From contig NZ_JAEQ01000002.1 of assembly GCF_000518985.1 (NCBI RefSeq), forward strand, positions 124,001 to 188,000: a DNA stretch of 64,000 nt, read 5' to 3'. Every line of letters starts with the position of its first letter. The stretch's first letter is position 1. The position numbers were made by a program, and so were the translations under genes. The notes beneath the pieces are model-generated. The model made no database searches. It worked only from the letters and a program-made list of their open reading frames with translations, and was not told where the DNA came from. Shown here piece by piece: positions 22,579 through 32,000 of this stretch. Origin of the DNA: Chelativorans sp. J32. GTDB lineage: Bacteria; Pseudomonadota; Alphaproteobacteria; Rhizobiales; Rhizobiaceae.

Positions 22579-23748
22579 ATGTCGAACGCTTCAACATATC
22601 CTATGAGCGGGGGCCCGGCTGCGGTTTCGATCGCAAGCCCTGCCGCCATTGTCCGCGAGCTTCTGCCGACGCTTGCAGAACGGGCCGAGCATTTCGACGA
22701 AACGGATCGTTTCGTCGCTGAGAATTATGCGCTTCTGAAGGAAGCCGGGCTGGTCGAGGCGGGCGTTCCCACGGAACTCGGCGGCGGCGGCGCCGATGTC
22801 GCCGAACTGGCCGAAATGCTGCGCATCATGGCGCATGCCTGCGGCTCGACCGCACTCGCATTTTCCATGCATACGCATCAGGTGGCGATCCCGGCCTGGC
22901 GTTGGCGGCACCAGAATGTGGCGGCAGTCGAGCCTCTCCTGAAACGGGTCGCATCCGAGCGCCTGATCTTGCTTTCAAGCGGAGGGTCGGACTGGATCGG
23001 CGGTTCCGGGACGGCCGTGAAAACCGACGGCGGTTACCGGGTCACCGCACGCAAGGTGTTCACTTCCGGCGCAGAAGCAGGCGATCTGCTCATGACCGGG
23101 GCCGTCTGCGAAGACGAGTACGGGGTTCTCTCCGTCATCCATTTCGGCGCACCTATGCAAGCATCCGAGGTAAGGGTGGTGAACACCTGGCGTACACTCG
23201 GCATGCGGGGAACCGGCTCCCAGGATGTGGTCTTCGAGGAACTATTTGTGCCGGATAAAAGCATATCCTTCGTGCGCAAGGCCGGGGAGTGGCACCCCGT
23301 CTTCCAGATAATTGCAACCATCGCTTTTCCGCTGATCTATGCAGCCTATCTGGGCGTAGCCGAAAGCGCCCGCGATATCGCAGTACAGCTCGCAAAGAGA
23401 AAGGAGCCAACAAGTTACAGCCTCGATCTTGCGGGGCGGATGGACACATCGCTCCGCGCTGCGCAGCTTGCGCACCGCTGGATGCTGGAGACCGTAGCGC
23501 GGAACGCTCCATCGGCGGAAACGGTCAATGAGGTGATGATCGGGCGCTCCCTGGTTGCCGAGCATGCCATCCGCACCGTCGAGCTTGCCATGGAGCTTTC
23601 CGGCGGGGCCGGCTTCTATCGCCGTAACGGGCTGGAGCGGCGCTTCAGGGATATCCAGGGTGCACGGTTCCATCCTCTGCAGGCCGGACCGCAGGCGAGA
23701 TATGCAGGCGCCATGGCGCTCGGCCAGCCGGTGACGCAAATCTATTGA
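22579..23748 (+). CDS. Acyl-CoA dehydrogenase family flavoprotein
   Basis: 389 residues; FAD-dependent alpha,beta-dehydrogenase fold. Helical N-domain (EAGLVEAGVPTELGGGGADV), central beta domain (TGAVCEDEYG, NTWRTLGMRGTGSQDVVFE) and C-terminal helical bundle with RFRDIQGARFHPLQAGPQ near the active site. GGAGGAG precedes the ATG. No enoyl-CoA hydratase, thiolase or ETF gene is nearby, so the substrate (acyl-CoA, acyl-ACP or, as in DszC/SfnB-like members, a sulfur compound) is open. The divergent HxlR gene suggests inducible expression. Confidence 0.9.
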   Translation: MSNASTYPMSGGPAAVSIASPAAIVRELLPTLAERAEHFDETDRFVAENYALLKEAGLVEAGVPTELGGGGADVAELAEMLRIMAHACGSTALAFSMHTHQVAIPAWRWRHQNVAAVEPLLKRVASERLILLSSGGSDWIGGSGTAVKTDGGYRVTARKVFTSGAEAGDLLMTGAVCEDEYGVLSVIHFGAPMQASEVRVVNTWRTLGMRGTGSQDVVFEELFVPDKSISFVRKAGEWHPVFQIIATIAFPLIYAAYLGVAESARDIAVQLAKRKEPTSYSLDLAGRMDTSLRAAQLAHRWMLETVARNAPSAETVNEVMIGRSLVAEHAIRTVELAMELSGGAGFYRRNGLERRFRDIQGARFHPLQAGPQARYAGAMALGQPVTQIY

Positions 23749-23779
23749 GGTCCGGCAGGTGAGGGCGGTCTGCCCCTCT

Positions 23780-23805
23780 GGTCTCCCCTTCAACGAGGGG
23801 AGACC
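23780..23805. terminator. Bidirectional hairpin between convergent genes
   Basis: GGTCTCCCCT (23780-23789), 6-base loop, AGGGGAGACC (23796-23805): a perfect 10-bp stem 32 bases beyond the acyl-CoA dehydrogenase stop and before the convergent methyltransferase stop. No T-run. Confidence 0.55.
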
Positions 23806-23870
23806 GGCTGTCGCGCCACTCGCCGATGCGCCGGGGTAGATGAGAGACAAGGCCCGGGAAGATGGCAGGC

Positions 23871-24647
23871 TTACCGAAGCGGTTTCGTTCCCTCGAACAG
23901 ACCCACATCGATGGTGTAGCTGCCGTCCGGCTCGGTCTCATAGTGCCGTGTCGCGATCTCCGAGACAGAGGTCTGCAACGCCCTTATGGCTTCTACCTGG
24001 GGCTTCGGCGTGTTCATGCGCTCGACCCAGGACTTGAATTCGAGACGCAAGCGGAACTGGTCGGAGGAGCAAACCTGGAAGCCGGCGCGGGCAAGTGCCG
24101 CCTCCCATTCCGCGCGCGGATAATTGCGGACATGGGAGCAGTCGCGCAAAAGCTCTATCGCCTGGAAGAAGGTGTCGATGAGGGGAATTCCCGACGAGAC
24201 GGTGTCAACGACGATGATTCTTCCGCCGGGCTTCAGCACGCGGGCGGCCTCGCGCAAGCCTGCATCGAGATCGCGCCAGTGATGCGCGCTGAAACGGGTC
24301 AACACCGCATCGAAGCTGCCCGTTTCGAACGGAAGGCTTTCGGCAACCCCCTGCGCGGTGCTCACGTTGGACAGGCCGCGTTCGCGGGCGGTGCGGGCGA
24401 CCACGTCCAGCATCTGCGGCGAAAGATCATAGGCGACCACTTCCCGCACCAGCGGGGCGATATTGAATGTGACGTGACCGCCGCCGCAGCCGAGGTCGAG
24501 CACGCGTGCATCGCTTTTGCCTGCCATCCGGGCGATCAGCGCTTGCAGGTCCTCGCCTTGCGCATGGACCGCGCTCTTCAGATAAGCTTCCGCCTGCGAG
24601 CCGAATTGCCCGCCCACCAAGGCTTCGTGACTCTTGTCACCGGACAT
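23871..24647 (-). CDS. Class I SAM-dependent methyltransferase (UbiE-like)
   Basis: 258 residues. SAM-binding motif I is VLDLGCGGGHVTF (49-61), followed by an acidic end of beta-2 (VAYDLSP) and motif FDAVLTRFSAHHW, then the LKPGGRIIVVDTV strand. The fold matches the methyltransferase 11/UbiE group acting on small molecules. There is no quinone-biosynthesis context, so assignment to UbiE itself is not supported. Transcribed alone or with the preceding corA gene on the same strand (53 bases apart). Confidence 0.88.
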   Translation of the reverse strand: MSGDKSHEALVGGQFGSQAEAYLKSAVHAQGEDLQALIARMAGKSDARVLDLGCGGGHVTFNIAPLVREVVAYDLSPQMLDVVARTARERGLSNVSTAQGVAESLPFETGSFDAVLTRFSAHHWRDLDAGLREAARVLKPGGRIIVVDTVSSGIPLIDTFFQAIELLRDCSHVRNYPRAEWEAALARAGFQVCSSDQFRLRLEFKSWVERMNTPKPQVEAIRALQTSVSEIATRHYETEPDGSYTIDVGLFEGTKPLR

Positions 24648-24700
24648 GTTCTTTCTCCGCTGCTAGGCGGCCGGCTGACCGCCAGCCACGCCTGAGGCGG

Positions 24701-25684
24701 CTATAGCCAACCGCGCCGCTTGAAATAAAGGTAAGGGAGCATAGCCGAAACCACCATCAAAGCGATGGCATACGGATAGCCGAAAGACCAGTGGAGCTCG
24801 GGCATGAAATCGAAATTCATGCCGTAGATCGAGGCCACAAGGGTGGGCGGGAGGAACACGACCGCTGCCACCGAGAAGATCTTGATGATCTGGTTTTGCT
24901 CCAGATTGATGAGGCCAAGAGTGGCATCGAGCAGGAAATTGACCTTTCCGGACAGGAAGACCGCATGCTCGCCTAAGGCGGCCGCATCACGCTGGATCAG
25001 CTTGGCGCGCTGCCGAACATCCTTGGAGGCCCTGCGGGCGCTTCTGTCGACCGCGCCATGAAAGGCGATCATGCGCGTAACGCTGACGAGGCTCTCCCGC
25101 AGCTTCGTCAGGAGATCGCCCTTGCGTCCGATCTGCTCGATCAGCGATTGGAGATTGCGGGTCTTCTTGGAGACGCTCTTCGCCTTGTTGCGGAAGACCT
25201 CGCGGGATATGGCATCCACCTCGTCTCCGATCCGTTCCAATGCGTCGGCCGCGCGGTCGATGATCGCCTCGATCAGGCCCAGCATCACCCCTTCGCCGGA
25301 GGTGCATGGAGCAAGATTTCCGCGTTCAGCCTTAGCGAGATAGGTGCGGAACGGCTTGGGATCGGCATGACGGACTGTCACCAGTGCCTGGCCCTTGATC
25401 ACGAACGTCACCGGAGCTTTCACGGGGTCGTCGCTTTCCATGCTGGTCACGGTGGTCACCGTCATGAACTCGGCGCCGTCTTCCTGGAAGAGGCGGTCGG
25501 AAAGCTCGATCTCCGCCATTTCGTCACGGGTGGGGAGGGCGATACCGAGATGCGATTCGACCAGGGAAGCTTCTTCGTGTGTCGGGTCCAGAAGATCGAA
25601 CCAGAGCGCTCCGAGCGCTTCGGGGCGTTGAAAGTTCTCGACAGGCGTGAGGTGGCCATTCTGGCTCGTGTAGATGCGCAGCAT
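24701..25684 (-). CDS. corA: CorA-family magnesium/cobalt channel
   Basis: 327 residues. A large N-terminal cytoplasmic funnel domain (starting MLRIYTSQNGHLTPVENF) leads to two C-terminal membrane helices. The signature GMN is at 288-290 (SIYGMNFDF) in the loop between them, and the protein ends with a basic tail (YFKRRGWL). Homopentameric Mg2+ channel. No M-box-like leader was recognised upstream. Confidence 0.93.
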   Translation of the reverse strand: MLRIYTSQNGHLTPVENFQRPEALGALWFDLLDPTHEEASLVESHLGIALPTRDEMAEIELSDRLFQEDGAEFMTVTTVTSMESDDPVKAPVTFVIKGQALVTVRHADPKPFRTYLAKAERGNLAPCTSGEGVMLGLIEAIIDRAADALERIGDEVDAISREVFRNKAKSVSKKTRNLQSLIEQIGRKGDLLTKLRESLVSVTRMIAFHGAVDRSARRASKDVRQRAKLIQRDAAALGEHAVFLSGKVNFLLDATLGLINLEQNQIIKIFSVAAVVFLPPTLVASIYGMNFDFMPELHWSFGYPYAIALMVVSAMLPYLYFKRRGWL

Positions 25685-26060
25685 TGAAAGCTCCTTTCGG
25701 CGTGACGTTCACGGCCGCGGAGCCATCCCTGCTAAAGGTGCTGCGCGGCCGGGGTAAGCGAAGAGCGACTTCGACTGTCCGGGTCCATGATCGTTCCTGT
25801 TGTGAAAGGGCAACCGCAGTGGCCGCCGGCCCTCAGATCGGTCAAAAGGCGGGTATTGTCAAATAGTTTCGGGGTCACCCGTCGCGGGCAAAGCCACCGG
25901 CGTCGGCGCATTTTCTTTTCAGGGTGGGGTGCCCATGCGAAAGTCACCCCTGGTATAATGAGAAACTGGCAAATCCTGGCAGTAAGGTGTTGCGCGGCTC
26001 TTGACCGGCGGACGCTGCTCATCCAATTGTTCAATAATCTTTGAACTAGGGATAGTCCTA
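25685..26060. other. Divergent intergenic region of corA and the MFS gene
   Basis: 376 bases. It holds a candidate extended -10 element (TGGTATAAT, TATAAT at 25954-25959) facing the MFS gene and the inverted repeat at 26029-26046. No small ORF or RNA gene is convincing. Confidence 0.45.
26029..26046. promoter_or_regulatory. Putative operator of the MFS gene
   Basis: GTTCAA (26029-26034), 6-base spacer, TTGAAC (26041-26046): a perfect inverted repeat ending 14 bases before the MFS start codon. A regulator bound here would block expression; no regulator gene is adjacent. Confidence 0.4.
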
Positions 26061-27239
26061 ATGGACAGACGGCTTTTCCTGTTGGCCCTGGGAGCCTTCG
26101 CGACCAGCATGGTCGCGTTTCTCTTTGCCGGGCTTCTACCGCTGATCGCCGAAGACACGGGAATCACCGTGCCCGAAGCGGGATATCTCGTATCTGCCTT
26201 TTCCCTTGCCTATGCCGTTGGCACGCCTGTTCTCTCCACGGTATCGGATTCGCTGGATCGGCGCCGACTGATTGGCCTGGCGCTGTTGTTCTTCGCCGCA
26301 GGCAATCTTGCGGCAGCGCTTGCCGGGAGCATGCTGCCACTGTTTCTGGCGCAGGTGGTGATGGGAATGTCGGCGGGTCTCTTCGCCGCGACCGCGCAGG
26401 CGACGGCCGTGCTCATCGCAGGACCGGAGCGGCGCGCCGTGGCGATCTCCGCCGTGCTTGGAGGGACGACCTTCGCTGTAGCCTTCGGTGCGCCCGCGGG
26501 CTCTCTCCTGGCACACGTCGTGGGCTGGCGCGGAGCTTTCCTGGCGCTGGCCTTGATTGCCGCCTTCTGTCTTGCAGCCCTCTGGCTGCGCTTGCCGAGG
26601 GATCTCAGGACGGCCGGTTCCACGCTCATGGAGCGCATCACGGTAGTGCGGCGACCCGGTGTCCTGTCGGCGCTGGCGGTTACCTTTCTTTATCTGACGG
26701 GCGGGTTCGCCGTCATCTCCTATATCGGGCCGCTTGCGATCGAAGGCACAGGAATTGCGCGGGAACTCCTGCCTTTCGTGCTGCTCGCCTATGGCGTCGG
26801 CGCCATTCTTGGCAATTACGCCAGCGGCCGTATCGCCGATCGGCTGGGGCCGACGCGAGTGGTGGGCTTTGCCATGCTTGCGGCCACCTGTTTCGCCCTG
26901 ATTCTTTCGGCACTGGCCGAATGGGCGCCGGATAAGGTTGCGGGGCCGCTGCTGATCGCGCTCATGGTGCCATGGGGTTTCGTGGGCTGGACCTTCCCGC
27001 CCGCTCAGGCAAGCCGCCTCGTGGCCGTGGCTCCAGAACTGGCTCACCTGACGCTGGCGCTCAACGTCTCGGCCATCTATTTCGGAATTGGGTTTGGAAC
27101 GCTGATCGGCGGGCGGGTTCTCGAGATGGACGGGGCCGCAGAGCTCGGTTTCGTGGGGGCGGCGTTCACCGCCTCGGCACTGCTCCTGCTTGCCGCGGGG
27201 CGGCGTTCATCCCGCGCCGTGGTGGCAAGCAGCACCTGA
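26061..27239 (+). CDS. MFS transporter (DHA1-type efflux pump)
   Basis: 392 residues, inner membrane, about 12 transmembrane helices. The cytoplasmic loop 2-3 motif appears as DSLDRRRLIG and the antiporter-like motif C region as LGGTTFAVAFGAPAGSLL. ATG at 26061 follows GGGA. Homologues export drugs, sugars or purine-type compounds in exchange for protons. The substrate is unknown; the inverted repeat just upstream implies regulated expression. Confidence 0.88.
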   Translation: MDRRLFLLALGAFATSMVAFLFAGLLPLIAEDTGITVPEAGYLVSAFSLAYAVGTPVLSTVSDSLDRRRLIGLALLFFAAGNLAAALAGSMLPLFLAQVVMGMSAGLFAATAQATAVLIAGPERRAVAISAVLGGTTFAVAFGAPAGSLLAHVVGWRGAFLALALIAAFCLAALWLRLPRDLRTAGSTLMERITVVRRPGVLSALAVTFLYLTGGFAVISYIGPLAIEGTGIARELLPFVLLAYGVGAILGNYASGRIADRLGPTRVVGFAMLAATCFALILSALAEWAPDKVAGPLLIALMVPWGFVGWTFPPAQASRLVAVAPELAHLTLALNVSAIYFGIGFGTLIGGRVLEMDGAAELGFVGAAFTASALLLLAAGRRSSRAVVASST

Positions 27240-27366
27240 CCCGCCGGTGTCATGACAGCGCGCTGCTTTTCCATTAACTTTTCGGTCACCATAGACCATG
27301 GGCATGATGGCGTTATATCCCCGATAGGGCCACAAGACCCTGGATGGCAAAACGGAGAGGTTGCGC

Positions 27367-28257
27367 ATGCGTTGGAGGGGCCGTCGCGAGAGTAGCAATA
27401 TCGAGGATCGTCGCGGCGCGGGCGGCGGGATTTTTCCCGGCGGCATGCGGCGCGGCGGGCCGATCCGAATTCCGATCGGGACCGGCCGGGCAGGTGGCGG
27501 CGGAATCGGCACGATCATCATCCTCGTTATCCTCTTCTTCGGCCTGAGGGCGATCGGCATCGATCCCCTGCAGATGCTGGAGGAAGGAACAGGCCAGGTA
27601 TCGACGCAACAGGCCGGCAATGACGAAGAGAGACAGTTCGTTGCTGTGGTGCTTGCCGATACGGAAGATGTCTGGGGTCAGATTTTCCAGTCGCAGGGCG
27701 CAACTTACGAACAGCCGCCGCTGGTGCTCTTCTCCGGACAGGTGAATTCGGCCTGCGGTTTCGCTTCGGCTGCAAGCGGCCCCTTCTATTGCCCCGGAGA
27801 CCGGAAGGTCTATCTAGATTTGAGCTTCTTCCATGAGCTTGCGAGGCGCTTCGACGCGGCGGGCGACTTCGCCCAGGCCTATGTGATCGCGCACGAAGTC
27901 GGCCACCATGTTCAAAACCTCACGGGCGTGCTCCCCCGCTTTAACCGCATGCGTGCGAATCTGAGCGAGGGAGAGGCCAATGCCATGTCGGTGCGGGTGG
28001 AGCTGCAGGCCGACTGCTATGCGGGCGTCTGGGCAAATCACACCAACCAGCAGGGCCTTCTGGAGGAGGGGGACATCGAGGAGGCGCTGAACGCGGCCTT
28101 CCAAATCGGTGACGACACGCTACAGCGGCGCACCCAAGGCTATGTGGTGCCGGAGAGTTTCAACCATGGCACTTCGGAGCAGCGCAGCAACTGGTTCCGG
28201 CGCGGATTCGAAAGCGGGGACCCGGCTGATTGCAACACGTTGAGCGGGCCGATCTGA
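27367..28257 (+). CDS. Neutral zinc metallopeptidase (YpfJ family)
   Basis: 296 residues. A Gly/Arg-rich N-terminus is followed by one transmembrane helix (about 48-63, IGTIIILVILFFGL) and an extracytoplasmic domain with the zincin motif HEVGH at 176-180, then the conserved AMSVRVELQADCYAG region that supplies the third zinc ligand. Length and layout fit YpfJ/KPN_00409-like proteins. ATG at 27367 follows GGAGAGG; a TTG two codons upstream is less likely. Physiological substrate unknown. Confidence 0.92.
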   Translation: MRWRGRRESSNIEDRRGAGGGIFPGGMRRGGPIRIPIGTGRAGGGGIGTIIILVILFFGLRAIGIDPLQMLEEGTGQVSTQQAGNDEERQFVAVVLADTEDVWGQIFQSQGATYEQPPLVLFSGQVNSACGFASAASGPFYCPGDRKVYLDLSFFHELARRFDAAGDFAQAYVIAHEVGHHVQNLTGVLPRFNRMRANLSEGEANAMSVRVELQADCYAGVWANHTNQQGLLEEGDIEEALNAAFQIGDDTLQRRTQGYVVPESFNHGTSEQRSNWFRRGFESGDPADCNTLSGPI

Positions 28258-28291
28258 CCAGGCGCCGGTTTCTGATCGCAGGGGATCGAAG

Positions 28292-28816
28292 ATGATTAGG
28301 CCTGGCACGGTCGCCGCGCTCGTGACATCCGTTCTGGCCGGTATGGCCACATCGCAAGCGCCCGAATTCGCACAGCAGTATAGGCAGCGGCTCGAGGGCG
28401 CACGTCACGAACTTGCGCGGGTCGTCTCCGATTTCGACGCGGATGCGGCACGCAACAAACTCGATCGCGAGGGCGCTCTGGCGCTGCAGGACCGGTCGCA
28501 GGAGCCGTTCATTCGCGATCGTGCGCGATCCGTCCGCAGAGTGATCGAACGTGCGGAACATATCGACCAGCAGTCTGCGCGGCTGGCTGAACTGCCGCCG
28601 GCGCTCCGGCCGGTGGCGGTGGTGGCTGATCCGGACGGAGAGGTGTTCGCAGGCTCGCTGCGTGACTTCGAGCCAGCCGTACCGCTCACGAGCCACGGAC
28701 TGATCTGGACCGGCGTGGGGCTTCTCCTGGGGTTCGGCCTGTTCAGACTCGTCACCTTTCCGTTCCGCCGTCGGCGTTCTGTCCAGGCACCCGCGCGCCA
28801 TCAGCGGCAAATTTGA
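28292..28816 (+). CDS. DUF2937 family protein
   Basis: 174 residues with a hydrophobic N-terminal segment (TVAALVTSVLAGMATSQAPEF), a long helical middle (RQRLEGARHELARVVSDFDADA) and a C-terminal transmembrane helix (LIWTGVGLLLGFGLFRLVTF) followed by a basic tail. This matches the DUF2937 pattern of a periplasmic helical segment between two membrane anchors. It follows the metallopeptidase by 34 bases and may share its transcript. No function is established. Confidence 0.8.
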   Translation: MIRPGTVAALVTSVLAGMATSQAPEFAQQYRQRLEGARHELARVVSDFDADAARNKLDREGALALQDRSQEPFIRDRARSVRRVIERAEHIDQQSARLAELPPALRPVAVVADPDGEVFAGSLRDFEPAVPLTSHGLIWTGVGLLLGFGLFRLVTFPFRRRRSVQAPARHQRQI

Positions 28817-28894
28817 TTCAAACCGAACGATCGCGCTAAGGGGCCCTTAAACACCTTGTGCTAGCGTGCCTCGCACAACGGGGAGTTGCGGGGC

Positions 28895-30535
28895 ATGCAC
28901 TTCATCAGAAGCCTTCGTTCGGCATTCCGAGCCTTTAGGTGCGATCATGGAGGCAATTTTGCCGTGATCATGGCGCTTGCCGCGGTGCCTCTCGTCGGGG
29001 CGGCAGGGCTGGCGGTCGACTATGCGAATGTCAGCCGCTCCCACTCGGAACTGCAGAATGCGCTTGATGCGGCCGTACTGGCAGTCGCTCAGCGCGGCGA
29101 CAAGATATCCGACGAGGAAGCGCGGAACATCGCGGCTTCGTTCCTGACGGGGAATCTATCCGGTGCCTACAGGAACATGGTGGTAACGCGGAACGATACA
29201 TCAGTCACGCTCTCGGCGGAGACTTCCTTGCCGCTCTCGTTTGGAGGGGTGTTCGGATGGGATGAAGCGAGCATCGCCGCCTCCTCGACGGCCGATATGG
29301 CCTTTGCCTATTACGAGATCGCTCTTGTGCTGGACACGACAGGGTCCATGGCGGGCGGAAAGCTCAGATCCATGAAGGAGGCGGTGATCGGGCTGATCGA
29401 TGACCTTTCTTCGCGGGTTACCGACAAAGAGCGGCTGAAATTTGCGCTGGTGCCCTTCGCGACATTCGTGAATGTGGGACCGCAATTCGGGCCGACATTC
29501 GACCGGAAGGGAAAGATGGTTCCGGGTTCGGGAGCGGCGTGGCTGGACCTGCAGGGTGTCGGTCCTATTCCACAGATGGATCTGCTGTCGGGTCTCAGCC
29601 GCTTCGAGGTCGCTCATCATCTCAAGCAGGATTGGAAGGGCTGTGTGGAAACGCGTATGCCGACCAACGGCTTTGCTCACGATGTGGATGATACGCCTGC
29701 GGTCGCCACAGACCGGTACAGCCTCTTCATCCCGGCTTTCGCGATCGACGAGCCAGACCCCACGCGGCAGATCAGCTATCCAAATAATTACATCTCGTCG
29801 AGCGCGGATCCAACTTCGAGCACCTCCGCAGAGCGGGCGAGAAGACTCGAGAAATACGGTCTCAAGAACGCAGCTGCAGAGGCGAAGAAAGGGTACACGA
29901 CCTTGGTCGGCCTCAATGTCGGGCCGGAGGGCTGGGTTAGTATAAACGATAATTTCCCAAGAGGAACAGGCCCTTCCAGGGGGTGCGTGACACAGCCGAT
30001 CACACCGTTGTCGAACGACTATGCCGATCTGAAGCGAAAGGTGAACAGCCTCGTGGCCGACGGAAACACGAACATCATGGAGGGTGTCGCGTGGGGCATG
30101 CGCGTGCTCTCGCCGCAGGAGCCCTTCAGCGAGGGGAGGGAACCGGCGAGCGACGTCGAAAAGATCATGATCGTGCTCACCGACGGTTCCAACACGTTCG
30201 GCGTGCAGGGCAGTTCGAACGTCTTCCGCTCCACCTATAGCAGCTTCGGTTACCTGATCAGCAACCGCCTCACGACATTGCGAAGCAACAGTGCCGTTAC
30301 GGACGCGATGAATGCCAAGACGCTTGAGGCTTGCAGGAACGCTAAAGGCAGAGATGATGAGAAGATCACGGTCTTTACGATCCGGCTGGAGGAGCCGGAT
30401 GTGAAGACGGGAATGATGCTCAAGGATTGCGCCACGACTCCGGGCCACTTCTTCGACTCGCCCTCGCGCGAGCAACTCGACAACGTCTTCAAGGAGATCC
30501 GCGATGGGATCACCAAGCTGCGGCTGTCGTTTTGA
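28895..30535 (+). CDS. TadG-like pilus-assembly protein with von Willebrand A domain
   Basis: 546 residues. N-terminal Tad/TadE-like segment (CDHGGNFAVIMALAAVPLVG, residues 16-35) is a single membrane helix near the start. A vWA domain begins at VLDTTGSM (Asp147), giving a MIDAS-type D-x-T-G-S instead of D-x-S-x-S, with further elements at MIVLTDGSNTFG. The product should be exported and act in Flp/Tad pili or surface adhesion. No other tad genes are in the window, as is common for orphan TadG-like genes of rhizobia. ATG at 28895 preferred over TTG at 28886. Confidence 0.87.
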   Translation: MHFIRSLRSAFRAFRCDHGGNFAVIMALAAVPLVGAAGLAVDYANVSRSHSELQNALDAAVLAVAQRGDKISDEEARNIAASFLTGNLSGAYRNMVVTRNDTSVTLSAETSLPLSFGGVFGWDEASIAASSTADMAFAYYEIALVLDTTGSMAGGKLRSMKEAVIGLIDDLSSRVTDKERLKFALVPFATFVNVGPQFGPTFDRKGKMVPGSGAAWLDLQGVGPIPQMDLLSGLSRFEVAHHLKQDWKGCVETRMPTNGFAHDVDDTPAVATDRYSLFIPAFAIDEPDPTRQISYPNNYISSSADPTSSTSAERARRLEKYGLKNAAAEAKKGYTTLVGLNVGPEGWVSINDNFPRGTGPSRGCVTQPITPLSNDYADLKRKVNSLVADGNTNIMEGVAWGMRVLSPQEPFSEGREPASDVEKIMIVLTDGSNTFGVQGSSNVFRSTYSSFGYLISNRLTTLRSNSAVTDAMNAKTLEACRNAKGRDDEKITVFTIRLEEPDVKTGMMLKDCATTPGHFFDSPSREQLDNVFKEIRDGITKLRLSF

Positions 30536-30559
30536 ATAAAGCAGGGGCCTTCGGACGTT

Positions 30560-30655
30560 TACAGCGCTGCGCCCATTCGGACGCACAAAGGACGCTGCAG
30601 GTTATCGAATCGACGCTTTCCGAAAACCGATTCCGTTTGCCGGCCGATGCTGTAG
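30560..30655. repeat. Dispersed intergenic repeat, copy 3 (inverted)
   Basis: Reads TACAGCGC...CGGCCGATGCTGTAG. Its reverse complement shares GCTACAGCATCGGCCG and CAGCGTCCTTTGTGCGTCCG with copy 2 at 9295-9374. It fills the gap between the TadG-like gene and the carA terminator. Confidence 0.7.
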
Positions 30656-30697
30656 CCTTTGCTGAAGCCGGCGAGTAGGCTTGCCGTACCGACGTAA

Positions 30698-30719
30698 AAG
30701 GCGGCCCGTAGGCCGCCTT
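30698..30719 (-). terminator. Intrinsic terminator of carA
   Basis: On the minus strand AAGGCGGCC (30719-30711 complement) pairs with GGCCGCCTT across a 4-base loop, followed by a short T-run. It lies 30 bases beyond the carA stop. Confidence 0.75.
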
Positions 30720-30748
30720 GAAATCACCGCTGGAGCAGCGAACTGTTC

Positions 30749-31948
30749 TTAGCGCTCGGCCAGCGCGGGCTCGCCCTTCTTCTCGCGTACGAGATTCATG
30801 AAGCGGCGGAAGAGGTAGTGAGAGTCCTGCGGCCCGGGCGAGGCTTCGGGATGGTGCTGCACCGAGAAGACGGGCCGACCGACGAGGCTGATGCCGCAGT
30901 TCGAGCCGTCGAACAGCGAGACATGGGTCTCCTCCACGCCCTCCGGAAGGCTGTCGCTGTCGACGGCGAAGCCGTGATTCATCGACACGATCTCCACCTT
31001 GCCGGTGGTGAAGTCCTTGACCGGATGGTTGGCTCCATGGTGCCCCTGATGCATCTTGATCGTCTTGGCGCCGAGCGCCAGCGCCAGCATCTGGTGACCC
31101 AGGCAGATGCCGAAGACGGGAATATCGGTCTTGAGCAATTCGCGGATCATGGGCACGGCATATTCGCCCGTGGCCGCCGGATCGCCCGGCCCGTTCGACA
31201 GGAACACGCCATCCGGGCGCATGGCCAGGATGTCCTCGGCGGAGGTGGTGGCAGGTACGACGGTGACCTTGGCTCCGAGGCTCGACATCATGCGCAGGAT
31301 GTTGCGCTTCACGCCGAAATCGACCGCGACGACATGATAGGGGGTCTCGCTGGTCTCGTCGTAGCCTTCGTTCCAGACCCAGGGTGTCTCCGTCCAGACG
31401 GATGATTGGCCCGATGTTACGGCTTTGGCGAGATCAAGGCCTAGAAGTCCGCCCCACTCGCGGGCCTGGCTTTTGAGCGCCTCTACGTCAAAGCGTCCAT
31501 CCGGCGCGTGGGCAAGAACGGCATTGGCCGCACCCTTCTCGCGCAGAAGGGCGGTGAGGGCACGCGTATCGACGCCGGCAAGCGCCACGATGCCGCGCCG
31601 CTTCAGCCACTGGTCGAGATGTTCGCTTGCGCGGTAATTGGAAGGATCGGTGATGTCCGCCTTGAAGATGGCTCCGACCGCGCCGGAACGGGCGGCGGGA
31701 TTGAGGTCCTCGATGTCCTCGCCATTGGCCCCGACATTGCCGATATGGGGGAAGGTAAAGGTGACGATCTGGCCTGCATAGGACGGATCGGTCAGGATTT
31801 CCTGATAGCCCGTCAGTGCCGTGTTGAAGCAAACTTCTCCCACCGCCACGCCGGTGGCACCGATGCCGCGGCCCTCGATTACCGTTCCGTCGGCCAGGAC
31901 CAGAAGCGCCGTCGGCCTGGGTTCGCTCCAGGGCGCGGTTGATGCCAT
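30749..31948 (-). CDS. carA: Carbamoyl-phosphate synthase small (glutaminase) subunit
   Basis: 399 residues. N-terminal CPSase_sm domain (LADGTVIEGRGIGATG) and C-terminal class I glutamine amidotransferase with nucleophile Cys in FGICLGHQML and catalytic His-Glu in VQHHPEASPG. It hydrolyses glutamine and channels ammonia to CarB. ATG at 31948 has AAGGAG 7 bases upstream; the longer frame to 32059 would run through the leader hairpins. The 130-base leader has promoter, leader ORF and terminator elements described separately. Confidence 0.96.
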   Translation of the reverse strand: MASTAPWSEPRPTALLVLADGTVIEGRGIGATGVAVGEVCFNTALTGYQEILTDPSYAGQIVTFTFPHIGNVGANGEDIEDLNPAARSGAVGAIFKADITDPSNYRASEHLDQWLKRRGIVALAGVDTRALTALLREKGAANAVLAHAPDGRFDVEALKSQAREWGGLLGLDLAKAVTSGQSSVWTETPWVWNEGYDETSETPYHVVAVDFGVKRNILRMMSSLGAKVTVVPATTSAEDILAMRPDGVFLSNGPGDPAATGEYAVPMIRELLKTDIPVFGICLGHQMLALALGAKTIKMHQGHHGANHPVKDFTTGKVEIVSMNHGFAVDSDSLPEGVEETHVSLFDGSNCGISLVGRPVFSVQHHPEASPGPQDSHYLFRRFMNLVREKKGEPALAER

Positions 31949-31980
31949 GTCGTTCTCCTTGTCGTTTCTGCAGGGCTTGC

Positions 31981-32000
31981 AAAAAGGCCCGTCGCGGGCC
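31981..32000 (-). terminator. Leader terminator (attenuator) of carA
   Basis: On the minus strand GGCCCG-CGA-CGGGCC forms a 6-bp GC-only stem followed by TTTTT, 33 bases before the carA start codon. A terminator inside a 5' leader implies attenuation. Confidence 0.7.

Noticed and set aside
23871-24647. UbiE (ubiquinone/menaquinone methyltransferase)
   Set aside because: Only general class I motifs are shared and there is no quinone-biosynthesis context.
26136-27047. 303-codon minus-strand frame
   Set aside because: Antisense to the MFS gene; very polar sequence, no family.
29201-30586. 461-codon minus-strand frame
   Set aside because: Shadow of the TadG-like gene; no ribosome-binding site, no recognisable fold.
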